64,000 nucleotides of DNA from NCBI GenBank assembly GCA_016271365.2, contig CM057456.1, positions 1,396,581,001-1,396,645,000 on the forward strand. The letters are read 5' to 3'. Shown here in pieces: positions 32,573 to 44,046 of this stretch. Numbering within the stretch: position 1 is the first letter of the stretch; every line of letters begins with the position of its first letter. The translations under genes and the position numbers were made by a program. The notes under the pieces are model-generated. The model had not been told where the DNA came from, searched no databases, and saw nothing but the letters and a program-made list of their open reading frames with translations. Source of the stretch: Neoceratodus forsteri. Lineage: Eukaryota; Chordata; Ceratodontiformes; Ceratodontidae.

Positions 32573-33224
32573 ACCTAGTGATTAACACTCTGTGTTTCAT
32601 GGTCAGATTAGCTGGAAAGTGGGAGGACTCTCCAACCTCCAGAACAGCTAGCTAGCAGATTGTCAGAACTGCAGTGGAACAGCTGTCAAAGCATATAACA
32701 CAAAAGTTCCAGATCTGAAAAGAAGGCAACTCATTAGAAGAGGGTATGGGACCTTTCTATGAAACAATGCTGTGTAATTAAAATATGTAAATGCAATAAG
32801 AAATTATACAGTGTCAGAAATTGTAAAAACTGCAGTGTTTGAAATGATAAAATGCTTAAGCAAGAACATTTTTTTTAAACATTTGCTCTGACTTGACTTA
32901 AACTCTTTTCATGCAGGTTCTAGAAGGGGAGGGCTTGTGTGACTCACAGATGCACCCTCAAAAAGAAACATCATTACTATGGTGATCCATTTTTATCCTA
33001 TGGGAAGATAGAAACATAGAAAACAGGGTTTTATGTAACTCTAAAAATTGATTAGCGTTTTGCTCATAAAAGTGCTAAAACGTTGTGAAAATGCATACCA
33101 CTTGCCTCACTGTGTTTAACAAACAGAACACTTCTAGAAAACCTATATAAATGCTTTCTGTATAGTTAGTATTGTCCCAAGAAAAAAACTGCTAATCAAT
33201 TATTTAAAACCCTGGAAAAATAGA
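32573..33224. other. Intron-like, unassigned
   Basis: No recognised features. Confidence 0.3.
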
Positions 33225-34165
33225 CAGTGATGGCAGAAAAAGACCAATGGTTCATCCAGTCTGCCTATGGTATCCTATCTAACCCTGGGACATATTGTCC
33301 ATCCAGGGTCCTAGCCCTCACCATCCACCCCTATTCTTCTCCCAGTTTCTGTCATCCCAGGTAACCACTATATCCTTCACTTTGTCCCAACCGTGCTTGA
33401 AACTATTAATAGTTTTAGTACCTACCACTTTGGCAGCCACAGTTCCACCACACTTTCTGTAAAATAATACTTCCTCATGTCCCTACTGAACCTCCCTCCT
33501 GTCAGTTTCCACTCATGCTCTCGTGACCTCAAACTGTAACTCATACTTAATAATTTCCTGCAGTCCACGTTATTTATTCTTTTCAAGAACTTGAACGTCT
33601 CTGTTATGTCTCCTCTCTCCCATCTGGTCTCCGATGAGTACATGTTCAGTCACTTGAGCTGCTCCTTGTAAGACCTACCCTGTTGGTCCTGAATCATGTT
33701 TGTTACCCTTCACTGAATTGTCTCCAGCCTCGCCCTATCCTTCCTGAGGTGGGGACCCCAGAGTTGGGCACAGTACTCCAGGTGTGGTGTCAAAGATAAA
33801 ATGATAGTATTACCTGTTTCCTTTGCAGTGAGTACCCTTCCCAATACACCTCGCCCTGTCCTTCCTGAGGTGGGGACCCCAGAGTTGGGCACAGTACTCC
33901 AGGTGTGGTGTCAAAGATAAAATGATAGTATTACCTATTTCCTTTGCAGTCAGTACCCTTCCCAATACACCTCGCCCACCTGTTTGCCTTGCTGTAGGCA
34001 TTGTTGCACTGGCTTGATTGTTTTAGGGTGTCAAAGATGATAACTCCTAGTCCCTTTCCTTAACCTTAGTGCAAGTCGTACCCCACCCATCCAGTACTCC
34101 GTCCCAGGGTTCTTGTTCCCTAGGTGCATCACCTTGCACTTTTTGGCATTGAATTTTAGCTGCCA
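33225..34165 (-). mobile_element. CR1-like LINE, 3' end
   Basis: On the minus strand: NAKKCKVMHLGNKNPG, then LTPHLEYCAQLWGPHLRKD and MSYSLRSREHEWKLTGGRF, the RT C-terminal region of CR1. The 3' UTR reads GGCAGACTGGATGAACC near 33240-33280. It is 5' truncated and carries an internal tandem duplication (33728-33970). It lies in the presumed intron between exons A and B, antisense to that gene. Confidence 0.8.
33728..33970 (-). repeat. ~121-bp tandem duplication inside CR1
   Basis: CCTCGCCCTATCCTTCCTG at 33729 recurs at 33850 as CCTCGCCCTGTCCTTCCTG, and the following ~100 bp match with a few changes. The unit covers the HLEYCAQLWGPH block, so that piece of RT is encoded twice. Confidence 0.9.
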
Positions 34166-34169
34166 TGGA

Positions 34170-34545
34170 ACGAGTGTTATTTGTTATGCCATACAAATAG
34201 ACTCCAAGTAGCATAGTACTTGGAATGCAGGGTCTAGAACTTATTTAGGACAACGTTTCGAAGCACAGAAGTACAAATTCTGGCATCCCTTTTACTTTGG
34301 ATGTCAAAACAGTAGTCAGATATGAAGGTGTGTATTGTACATTCTGTGGCTTTTTTTGCACACCTCTAGCCACTGTGGCAAAAGTAGCTCTGGTGGAATG
34401 TGCCCTTAAATCCTTTGTTGGCTTCTTGTTAGCCTTACTATAGCAGAATGCAATACAGTTTAACAACAGATTGGATTTTTTTGTAGCAGGGTTACCTTTT
34501 CCTACCCAGGAGCATCATTTAGAGGCATTTTCAACTCCTTTGAAT
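34170..34545 (-). mobile_element. DIRS tyrosine-recombinase fragment
   Basis: On the minus strand GNPATKKSNL, LNCIAFCYSKANKKPTKDLR and AHSTRATFATVARGV give the H-x-x-R recombinase block, parallel to LVNCIAFCYKQHDK and GHSTRGMAASFA of the element at 4174-9851. The residue context (KANK, AHSTRA) differs, so it is another DIRS lineage. It abuts the CR1 3' fragment. Confidence 0.75.
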
Positions 34546-36847
34546 TTGTTGCAACCCCTTTGGTCTGTTTCTGACCTCTGCTGTTGTCTGGCTCACTGGC
34601 TGACCAAGTTTGCCTACCTGGCTCCAGTTTCTTCTGCATCTCTGTTTTGTCCCCTCAGTCTGTCAGTCTGCTGGCCATCTCCCAGTTCCCCCCCCCCACG
34701 CCCAGTCCTGCTCCTCTCCAATCTTCCTGGCCTTAGAGATGAGTGTGCAAGTGTAATAATGGTCGTTGACAGTGGCTAATTTGTACTTTCTATTGGTGGT
34801 ATTGCAACCCCTGTGGTTTTGGTGAAATTATGCTCCTGTTCCTACCTCACCATTAGTGACCAACAACTGTCTGTTTTCAATTCTGGACTGTTCAGTCATT
34901 TGCATATATAGTACCTGCTGGTAAAGTGCAGAATAACTCGGGTAGGCTGCCATTCTTAACAACAGGGTGGGGGTAGTGTATGCCTTCTTAACCATTAGGT
35001 TAATTTTTCTGGAATCTTTATCAAGAGGTGCTGCTGAGACATTGACCTTTGCATTTTCACAAGCAGCTACCTGACCTGAATAACCCTCTGAGGGTCATGG
35101 TGAGTACAAATGAATTCGGAGCCTTCCCTGGTTACCCCATTTTATTTTCAGTCTCGTCTGTAGTCCTAGAGGTAGGAGGCATGGCAGTAATTTTGCTTTG
35201 TCGAGTTCAGATACAACATATTCGGCTTACTCATGAATTCTGCCTCCTTTATGTCCATTTCTGGCTCAGCAGCCAGTAGACTCCACATATAATATCAGTC
35301 ATTTGGTTCACAGACGCGGTATATGATGAATGGCCTTAATTCACCCTTGGTGGGGAACCAGAGTGCTCCTCAGCAGCATCCTCTGCGGAAATTGACCCCC
35401 CCCTTCTCAGATACCTCTTCTGGAAGGAGACTAGGAGGGACGTGGAGGCTGGCTCCTCAAAGCTTTGCACTGTTTTGAAAAACTGGCCACATTTGCTTGA
35501 TGTCTTCCAGGGAGGGCCTGGGTTCTTCTGTGTGCTTCTCAGGCAGTGTGAACTCATTTGCTGGAGGGTTTGTTTTCCTCTGCTTTTCAGGCAGTGGGAC
35601 CTCAAGGTTATTTTTTTTTCTTTTTGCGTCCTTTTGTCAGTTGTAGTATTTGGCCAGTGTTTAGAAAGCCTTCTTTTGCTTTTTATAGCTGCCATCAGAG
35701 TGTCCCTGGCTGGGAGCCCTGTGCTCTTTTACTGGAAGGTAGCTTAGCAGTCTTTTCTGTCTACTTGGGTGCCAGAGATGAGTGCCTTTTACAGAGGGGT
35801 GCTTTGCAGCTTTTTTAGTCTACTTAGGTGCCAGTGATCACTGAGGAGAATGAGTAATCTGAAGCATACTTTCTACCTTCTGAGGTACTTTTCTCTGTAT
35901 TTTTGTACACAGACTGTTTTGCAGGAGAGTACTCTTGTGAAGCTGTTGCGGAAGTTAGTGCAGTCAAAGGCTGATGTTTTGCCGTTCATGTTTTGTTTAT
36001 TTTAGAACAGAAAATTTTGCAGAGTTCAGTTTTCAAAATCGTGATCTGAACCCAAATGGTCACAGCTACGGTTGTGGCCATCTGCCTTTGTCAACCAGTA
36101 CTTACAGGATATACATCATTGAGACCCGGTAGGCCTAGGCAGTAGAGCCAGGGTGTCAGGGGGTCAAGAGACCCCTCACTTTTGTAGCTGAAGGGTCAGA
36201 CAATGAATTTTGTCCCCCCCCCCCCACACACACACACACATTTCATTCAGTAGATCAGCATTAAAATTAGGCTAGTGGGACTGCACCAGTGCAAGCAGGG
36301 AGGCTGCTTTTAAATCTTTTGGTACTCAACATACATTGAAAATTTGGGGAACCAAAATTATACTTTGTGGAAAAACTCTATGGACCATTTTGTTCTACTG
36401 TTGAATAAGTTGCACTGTGTAGTTAATTTTGGCTTCCTTTTTCCTCTCAAAGCTCTTCAAAAATTACAGTTCTTGACCCGGTTCTGTTTTGATTATCTGG
36501 CATGAATAACCCACATGTTTCTGTTAATCAATCACGGATTATTCATCAAAATGCCTGGATTATTCAGGATTATAAAATGCAAGGCAGAATGATCACAGTA
36601 TATTTAAGAAGGCAATTGTTTTCCAGTGCCCTGGGCTAAGGTGTTCTATACAGTTCTGACCCCCAACTTTTTGGTACACTTCTCCACCATTGTTCTGCAA
36701 GTCCTGTTTTTTTGTGCCTTCCTGTTATTTAAGGTTGAAAGCAAGTGAAAGAAAATCCTTTTTAGTGGTTGTATTTGAGAAAAAAGTATGACTGCTTTGA
36801 AAATGAAGTCCAATTTAAATTTTGTTTTTTGTTTGATTTGGATCCAG
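34546..36847. other. Intron-like, unassigned
   Basis: T-rich, with C-rich runs at 34689-34697 and 36216-36225 and a (CA)n at 36226-36240. No coding or repeat boundary was recognised. Confidence 0.3.
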
Positions 36848-36919
36848 GAATCCATGGTAACCAGTGAAAACTGCTGTTCTCCAAGTTCTGGAACAACAAT
36901 GGAACCAGTCAAAAAAATG
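36848..36919 (+). CDS. Candidate host exon B, unrecognised gene
   Basis: Acceptor TTTGATTTGGATCCAG and donor GTAAAATA bracket 72 bp, exactly 24 codons: ESMVTSENCCSPSSGTTM then EPVKKM. Both boundaries are in phase 0, matching the end of exon A and the start of exon C. The serine/threonine- and cysteine-containing sequence suggests a disordered part of a larger protein. Function unknown. Confidence 0.45.
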
Positions 36920-37365
36920 GTAAAATATACTAAACTAATGCACAGTACTGAATGAATTCAAAAGCTTTTCAAAATAAAATGCTAGTCAAAATGAAGAGTA
37001 CTTAGCCATAGTGACTAGAATAGGAGTCTAGGGTGACTTAATCTTTTTATCCTGGGTGGAGACACTGCAACTTCAATCTTTGGGCAAGAAATCCCTCCAG
37101 GAGTTAACAACCTAGGTCCTTCAACCTTCTCTGAGCCCTTAAAGCAGAGCTACAGTAATATACTGTGATCAACGGCAGCCCAGTATATATGGCTTTGTAC
37201 ACAGTTTGCTACCGGCCACCACATTTACATGTTTGCCAACCCCATCCTCAAACAGTTGCAGTGCCCTGTGCAACCATGCAGGGAAGACTTGCAACCTGCA
37301 CAGTGGAGCACAAGGTTGAACACGTGGTACCTCAGATTTGTGGCTGTGCATAGGTCTCCTGGAGT

Positions 37366-37946
37366 GTTTTTTTTTTTTTTTTTTTATACTGTTTTATTTC
37401 TCCTCGGCTGGGGGAGGTTGTGCCTATGGTCATCCCACCATCCAGCTGTTGCTTTGACCCTGCCCCAGCTAGAGCTCAACCCCATGCCCTACCCCTCCCA
37501 GCCACATCACGGTGGGGACTTAGCCCACTCACCACAGAAGGCCAGGCGAGCTGACTTGGGTGTGTCTGCCACATCACCAGCGGACCACCTTGACATGCTC
37601 GGGGGGGGATTTTTTTTCTCTTGTGCTCCCCCCCAATGGCACGGGCATACAGGATGCCAAGGATGTTCCTTGCACACGTCTGCACCCGGCACATCTGGCA
37701 TCAGCCCGCGTCGACCCCACAGCAGACCACGGATTGCACCAACCCCCATCCACCACCAGGAGCCAGCATGTCCATGGTCATCCCTTCCCACCCTCCCAGA
37801 AGAGGAGAGTAGTCCCTGGGACACTCGATCCTCCTCCCTCCCAGCCGACCCCCCCCCCAGCACCTGAGGTTGCTCCCGACCCCAGGTCATGGCATGGCAC
37901 GAGGTGTGGTGTCCAGTGCCTCAGCCCACAGCACCACCAGGCCAGC
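37366..37946 (-). mobile_element. Long tRNA-headed SINE, copy 1
   Basis: Flanked by perfect 13-bp duplications GGTCTCCTGGAGT (37353-37365 and 37947-37959), proving retroposition. On the minus strand it starts CCGCTGGCCTGGTGGTGCTG, has ACTGGACACCACACCTCGTG and a B-box-like GACCTGGGGTCGGGAGC. It continues for about 580 bp and ends GAGAAATAAAACAGTATAAA plus poly-A. That is unusually long for a SINE. Related copies lie at 40332-40898 (+) and probably 54085-54632 (+). Confidence 0.85.
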
Positions 37947-38242
37947 GGTCTCCTGGAGTTTTGCTGTAAATTTTACTCCAGGTTTGATGCTGATCAACCA
38001 ACCAGCTTTCAGTATTTTTGTAACCCATGTTATAAAGCACACTGCATTCCAGATACATGTTACACTTTTTATTGGTCAGTCTGAGCCAGGGCATTGGAAG
38101 GCAGCTTGAGCTACTCATTAGCTGGCTAGTTGAAGTGTTTCCAGGTGGTTTGATCGTGTTCTGTAGTTTTAGTTTTCTAGTGACAGTTCATACAAGCAAA
38201 ATACCACATGATGTATGGTAGGAGATTTTGTTTCCCCTACAG

Positions 38243-38507
38243 AAAACTACAGGGATGACCAAACATTGTAGTGTCACTGTTCTGAACTCACACCAATGTT
38301 ATTTGCCATTTGTAACATCATATGGATGTATAAACAGTTCAGAGTGCTCCAGGCTCTGTGAGACTGGACTCCAAATTATTTCAGCAACAGCAAATGTTAG
38401 GAGCAGCATGCACGCACTTCCTCCCTTCTACACAAACACAGAATGTTTCAGAAATGCATCCAAGCTAGATGTCTTTAAGGAAAATTGTGCAAACGTGCAG
38501 GGTGCAG
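38243..38507 (+). CDS. Candidate host exon C, unrecognised gene
   Basis: A strong acceptor (TTTTGTTTCCCCTACAG) precedes 265 bp open throughout in the frame set by exon B, and a GTAAAC donor follows GGTGCAG. The translation starts KTTGMTKHCSVTVLNSHQCY and includes TSYGCINSSECSRLCETGL, PPFYTNTECFRNASKL and FKENCANVQGAG. It holds 8 cysteines in 88 residues. Joined with A and B it gives about 134 residues without a stop, which is unlikely by chance in this stop-rich region. It ends in phase 1. It lies outside the interspersed repeat that begins at 38566. I do not recognise the family. Confidence 0.52.
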
Positions 38508-38565
38508 GTAAACTAGTCAACGAAATTGCCACTTTACGACAGCGGTCCACCTAACGTTTTGTGTA

Positions 38566-38712
38566 TGCGCACTTCATTACAGGTAGATGCTGTTGGCAAG
38601 TGGCCCCTTTTATAAATCTAAAAAGGTTGATCTCAGTGAGTCATCAGCCCTTACAGCAAACATGGCTAGTATTGAAAACATATAAAGTGCAAAATGAATG
38701 CAGAAAGTGCAA
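38566..38712 (+). repeat. Interspersed repeat, copy 1
   Basis: It matches 43855-44010 in reverse complement: GCACTTCATTACAGGTAGAT, CATCAGCCCTTACAGCAAA and TGAAAACATATAAAGTGCAA recur with about 75% identity by eye. Family not recognised. Confidence 0.65.
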
Positions 38713-39199
38713 ATATAGCAAAGAATAATGCACAGTGGAACCAGTTTAAAAACACTAGGTAGCAGTAACGTTCTTCAGTCTTATATTTACGGAATGGAAT
38801 ATGAATTGCAGTGGTGCGGTAATACCACTATTGTTTGGGTTGAGCAGGGGTTTCTGTGTTAAGCCTCAAACTTTGCACTTTAATAGCTTCATAACTGTTC
38901 AACAGATTTGCACAAAATGTTGCATGCGCAGTCTTGGGGGATAAATCTCTTAACTTACCACATTTGTTCCAGTTGGATGTGCAGATTCTGAGATCTGGAT
39001 AGCGAACAAAGTGAAAAAACTGTTGGTTTTTTTGTCATTGTCTAGCACCCAGACAGTTTGTAATTTTGGTGGCAGTTTTTTCAGGGTAGAGGGGCTTGGC
39101 CAACAGTGGTGCCTTTCACTGGTTTGGTTAAAAAAAAGTATTAATTCAGTCCAAAGTTATTAAATTTTGGTTCTAAGCATGCTCGGTACATCTTTTGGA

Positions 39200-39960
39200 T
39201 AGCTGATTGGAACGAAAAAAGAATTTGGGCCATACAAAAGAAAAGGATCCCTTTTTCATATGAGGGTAATCCTTTTTCATTGGGAAAAAATCTTGTTTCC
39301 ATTAAAAAAAAATCAAAACCCACAAAAGTGACATCCTGCACACAAACCAACACATATATTTTGCTAATCGGGACCCTGCTAGTTGGATTCTGTACTTAGT
39401 TTGTGGAAAAATTACCCAGGAATATCTTTTGTATACATTTAAAAATCCTTTTACGTGAGGCATTTTTTTTTTTGTATCGGCATACAAAAAAGTAATTGAC
39501 CCATATGAAAAAGGATCTCTTTATATGAAAAAAGAATTTGGACTTAGTTGTTTTACCAATTCTTTTTTTCATATGAAGGCTTCCTTTTTCATATGAATGA
39601 AAAAACATATGAAAAGATCCTTCATCGAAAAAAGAACTTGGACTAAGTTTTTTCAGTTCTTTTTCATATGAAGGGATCCTTTTGTAGCTTTTGTTCATAC
39701 AAAAGGATTCCTTTTGTACAAAAGATTTGGACTTATTTCCCTCCCCGATTTTTTTTTTTTTTTTTTTTGCATGAGGGATCCTTTTTGTATGGGTTTCTCA
39801 TTCATATGAAAAGGATGCCTTCATACGAAAAAATTGACTTTTTTTCCTGACTATTTCATATGAAGGAATCCTTTTTCATATGGGTGTTTCGTTTAATATG
39901 AAAAAGGATCCCTTCATATGAAAAAAGATTTTGGACTTAGTTTTTTTTCCCCATATTTGA
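39200..39960. repeat. Hairpin-rich ~97-bp minisatellite
   Basis: The phrase TTTGGACTTAG recurs at about 39537, 39635, 39727 and 39933, with a degraded unit near 39835 and outliers at 39222 and 39990. Each unit holds two opposed arms, TTTTTCATATGAAGG with ATCCTTTTTCATATG, and CATATGAAAAAGGATCC with CTTCATATGAAAAAA. Single strands can therefore fold into hairpins built from the palindromes CATATG and GGATCC. No coding capacity. Confidence 0.75.
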
Positions 39961-40331
39961 ATTTCAACAAGCCATATACCTCCCTCACTATTTGGACTTA
40001 AAGGACACTCTGTATATCAAAGCAAAGATCTTAATGAGTACAACAGGAATAACATATACCCCCCCCCAAAAAAAAACACATTTAGGAGCCATATAAAAAA
40101 CCATAACAAATAAAAAATCAGAATTCCGCTAGGATAACATTGTTGGAGCTTTAACATGCCATACAACGAAGTAAATCAATTGCTGTTTTGACAGAAATGG
40201 TGGGCCCTGTGCTTCCACACCAACTTAGATGTATGCATCAGTAGAGGGATGGAAGTGCAGGGCCCATAGGGCCCTGTGCTCCCACAGGCAAATGAAGATA
40301 TGATTATACTATCTCAAAAAGTAAGGAAATT

Positions 40332-40898
40332 GCTGGCCCAGTGGCGCTGAGGGTTGAAGTGCTGGACACCACACCTCACACCATGCTGGCGACCTGGGTT
40401 CAGGAGCGAGCTCGGGCACCAGAGGTCGGGGGAGAGGATTGAGCACCCGCTGGTTGCTCTCCTCTCTCGTGGGGAGGACCTGGGGGTGTCTGGAGCTACA
40501 GTGACTCCCGGTGGAGGCCGAGAGTGCTGTAATAGCACAAGACAGCATGTTCACTACGTGGCTGACGCTGACAGGATTGCCCGTGCACTGCAGGTGTCAA
40601 GATGTGCACCACGCACAGGGGGGAGGGTGGAGATACACAAGGAAAAAAACCCTCCCACCCTGGATAGGTGATGGCCCTTTCCAGTGCCTCCGCCCACATG
40701 CCCGATGCCGGATGCCTGCCACTGTCCCTTTGGTCTCCCTGGGCTGTAATGGCCCCCGGGCCTAGGGAGATTCCATAATGACTTTGAAGACGTCAGGTAT
40801 CAAGGCGGGCGGTAGAGCGAGAAGGTGAGCGAAGTGGCCCATAGAGAGTTCCGGGAATGGGAGCAATAGAAATAGAGTTGAAAAAAGAAAGAAAAAAT
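40332..40898 (+). mobile_element. Long tRNA-headed SINE, copy 2
   Basis: Flanked by perfect 13-bp duplications AAGTAAGGAAATT (40319-40331 and 40899-40911). The head has GCTGGCCCAGTGGCGCTGAG (A-box region) and GACCTGGGTTCAGGAGC (B-box region). The body shares ACTGGACACCACACCTC-like, GATTGAGCACCC and ACAAGGAAAAAAACCCTCC blocks with copy 1. The end is A-rich (AATAGAGTTGAAAAAAG). Length 567 bp. Confidence 0.85.
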
Positions 40899-40911
40899 AA
40901 GTAAGGAAATT

Positions 40912-42183
40912 AATTGCAAAAAAACTTTGTTAATGCACCAGTTAAGGTTAAAGTGACAAAAGCAGGAAAATGTGGTTTTAAGGTTCCCAACCCTACCACT
41001 CCACCTCCACCCTGAAGGTAACAACGGGAAAAAAACACTACAGTTTGATCTCTCCTGCATCTTCGCAAATCAGGTGTGGGACGTACCTTGGGGTTGTCAA
41101 CCCTAATGCTCACTCCATTCTCATATACTCTACACACCTCACATTTACTGATGGAATGGGGTGAATGTTTGGGTTGACCCAAGGCACACCTGACTGATTT
41201 AATGAAACGCGGGAGGTGAAAACGAGAATGTTTTTCTGTTGTTGCCTGTAGGTAGGTGGGGTGTTTGGATTGGGAACCCTAACACCACATTTCCCTACTT
41301 TTGTCGATTTAGTCCTAACTGGTACATTAATGTTTTTTCTTTCCAGTGAATTTATTATTAAATATATTTATTCAGACCACCAAATAAAAAAACAAGAAAC
41401 TATTTTGTGAACTTCACTGTATTACTTATGCAAATCATAATACCATTGAATGTATCTACTTCTTAATGGGGGTTGATGATTTTATCTGTAAGGGAGATAA
41501 AAACGTAAACCAGATTTACTGTAAAAACTAGGGAAATGTTGCTCTAGTGAAAATAACAGAACACCTCAAATAAAATTAACATCATTTGGGGAAATTCCTG
41601 CACCATCCAGAAAACATTTACCCCATTACTTTAAAAAGGGGGTGAGCTTGAGGAGACCTGTATATTTTAGTCTCCCAGGGTATAGATGCAGAATTGCTCC
41701 CTTTTATTTCAATTAAGTCCTCTCCCCTCGGGGTCCAACAACACTTGTTCCACTCCTGTAACTCCTGTAACTCTAATGATGTATGCTGATGTGTAGTGGA
41801 TGCCGTTTCTACATGTTGCGCCATGGCATATTCATAGTTACCCAGTTGTATTGCCCTTAAGTGCTCGCTCAGTCTTATTTAACATGTCTTTTTCGTACAA
41901 CCTGCATAAAAGGCTCCAATAGAGCATATCAAAAGATAGTGTAATCCCTTAGTGTTGCAGTTTATAAATTGTCTAAATTTCATTCCTTTTCCTGTCTTTG
42001 GGATCATGAATTAATTTGTCACATCCATAGTGTTACAGTCTGCTGGATACCACCGAGTCTTTTGAAGTCTTCAAACTAAGTTCCTCCTAACACCATGGTG
42101 TGTAGTTTTCAGCTCCACCCCTTCGATATCATCATATCTTGCACACTGGAAGCAGGGATTTGTGTGTTTCTTGCCAGGGGAGG
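40912..42183. other. Unassigned region
   Basis: No recognised domain or repeat boundary. Confidence 0.3.
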
Positions 42184-42351
42184 TTATAAGTAAGCAATAC
42201 CCCACTGCAGGGTATAGGATTATAGGCATTTAATCCACGCCTCGGGTGTGTTGCCAGGTACGAGGCCGCAGGTCGCATATCCTCACAGCACTCGAGCTGT
42301 GGATTAAATGCCTGTAATGCCATACCCTGGAGTGGGTTATTGCGCTTATAA
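42184..42351. mobile_element. Palindromic MITE-like element 2
   Basis: Arms 42184-42238 and 42299-42351 pair with small gaps: TTATAAG, GCAATA, CAGGGTATAGG, GGCATTTAATCCA against TGGATTAAATGCC, CCATACCCTGG, TATTGC, CTTATAA. The loop contains GTACGAGGCCGCAGGTCG, similar to the loop of element 3 (CCACGAGGCTGCAGGCTGG). Confidence 0.7.
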
Positions 42352-42669
42352 CATGGGTTATGGTTAAAAACCAAAAAACATCCAGAAAGATGTTTTTTGC
42401 TAGAGAAAATATCACTGTATCCTGCCAACTTGAAAAGTAGTCCCCAGAACTCATGCATCTGTTATGGACTTTATGAACATACAAATGCCAGAAACAGAGT
42501 CATGAAATGTCTGTGGCATTTCTATGTTCTCAACATGAATAACAGATGCACGAGTCACTTTGATGTGAAGGTCCTGAACTTGTCACTGTCTCTCTCTGTG
42601 CTGCTCACTTGAACATTAACTTCCTCTCTCTCTTGCTCTGTCACTCTGTGTGTGTCTGTCTCTGTACAG

Positions 42670-42893
42670 GGAATCATGGTGTGTTTCACTCTGAAGAAAA
42701 AAGACTTTGTTGCTGGGGGGGGAAGGAATTTTGGTGCAGGGCACCCTTTCTTTCTCTATGGGGACTCGTGATGAGTGTCACTCTGCAGAAATTACTTAGT
42801 TGCTTGCCGGAGGGAGGGGGGATCTCTCACTCTGCAGAAAAGACTGAGTTGCTGTGGGTGAAGGGGCTGGGAATTGCTCTGCAGGACACACAG
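42670..42893 (+). other. Possible exon D or decayed tandem repeat
   Basis: A long pyrimidine tract ending CTGTCTCTGTACAG precedes 224 bp open in the frame left by exon C, with a GTACTT donor. However, the segment contains three imperfect repeats of TCACTCTG-AGAAAA-GACT...GTTGCT, and the tract may be only CT-microsatellite. The encoded residues (GNHGVFHSEEKRLCC...) have no recognised family. I lean to repeat. Confidence 0.25.
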
Positions 42894-43028
42894 GTACTTT
42901 ACCTCGCTGTCTCCCACTCCCTACAAATGCTTCCACAATAAACAGCAGTCGCTGATGTGGGACAGGGGTATCACAGGAGCAGCAGGATGAGGTGCACACT
43001 CCCTCTCCATGCAGCACCGTGCACTGCC

Positions 43029-43202
43029 TGTCTCTCTCTCTCTCTTTCTGTCTCTCTCTCTCTGCTACCTATTAGCAGCTTGGCAGGACTGTGCTCAGCT
43101 GCTCAGACTGCTCTGTGTATCTTTTCCCAGGGAGCGAGTGAGACAGCGCTACTGGCACTCGCTGCACATATGCACCATCCCTGTTCTCTCTCTCTCTCTC
43201 TT
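43029..43202. repeat. (CT)n microsatellites
   Basis: Two CT-rich tracts at 43029-43064 and 43185-43202. Confidence 0.85.
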
Positions 43203-43505
43203 TCAAGAGGCAGCACTTTCAGACCGTGACAGTGGGTCAGAGCTCTCTCCCACATTTTGTATACTTGCTTGCATATCTCCAACCCTGTCACTACCTTCTC
43301 CCTTACCTCTCGCTTCCCTACCATTTCAATTGCTGCCTGTCACTGCTCACTTTGCTCACAGATAAAAAGTGCTGCAACTCCAAATTGACAGGCATTAACA
43401 GCCACCAACACTGAATTTGCCCCACTGGGTTCCTATGATCTACTCTGATAATTACTGATAATTACAAATTCCAAGTCAGGGGCACTTACTTTGCCAGGTG
43501 CTGAC

Positions 43506-43530
43506 AGAGAGAGAGAGAGAGAGAGAGAGA
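43506..43530. repeat. (GA)n microsatellite
   Basis: About 12 GA dinucleotides. Confidence 0.9.
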
Positions 43531-43854
43531 CCACAGGCACTACGGTTAAGTGGCGGTGCTATCTTTCCCCGAAGAGGTAATACAAACTGGGGGCTCTTTT
43601 CAACTATTAAGCTAGCCAGACACCACATCGCTCTTGCCTAAGTTGTAATGGCTGCCTTTTCAGTTTGTGCTCTGCAGCAGCTAACGAGTGCCGACTACAC
43701 ACAGGGATATGTCTTCAGGGAGCTTCACACCAACTGTGGATTAAATAGTGAATTTAATCCATGGTCAGGTGATGCTCTTTATCCATTTAGGTTTCCTGCT
43801 GTTCTGAACCCATGTTATAATGTGTGTTGTTCTTCACCTTGTTTGACTTACTAT

Positions 43855-44010
43855 ATTCATATTGCACTTTACATGTTTTCAGTACCACATTTGCTGTAAG
43901 GGCTGATGGCTTATTAAGATCAGCTGTTGTAGATCTTTAAAATGAAATGGTTGCTGACAGCATGTACCGCTAATGAAGTGTACAAGTGCAAAACTTTCAG
44001 TGGGCTGGCA
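43855..44010 (-). repeat. Interspersed repeat, copy 2
   Basis: Inverted relative to 38566-38712. Shared blocks are TTGCACTTTACATGTTTTCA, GCTGTAAGGGCTGATG and TAATGAAGTG. Confidence 0.65.
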
Positions 44011-44046
44011 TTGTAAGGTGTGGTGTCTTTGTCCGTTCCTTTATAT

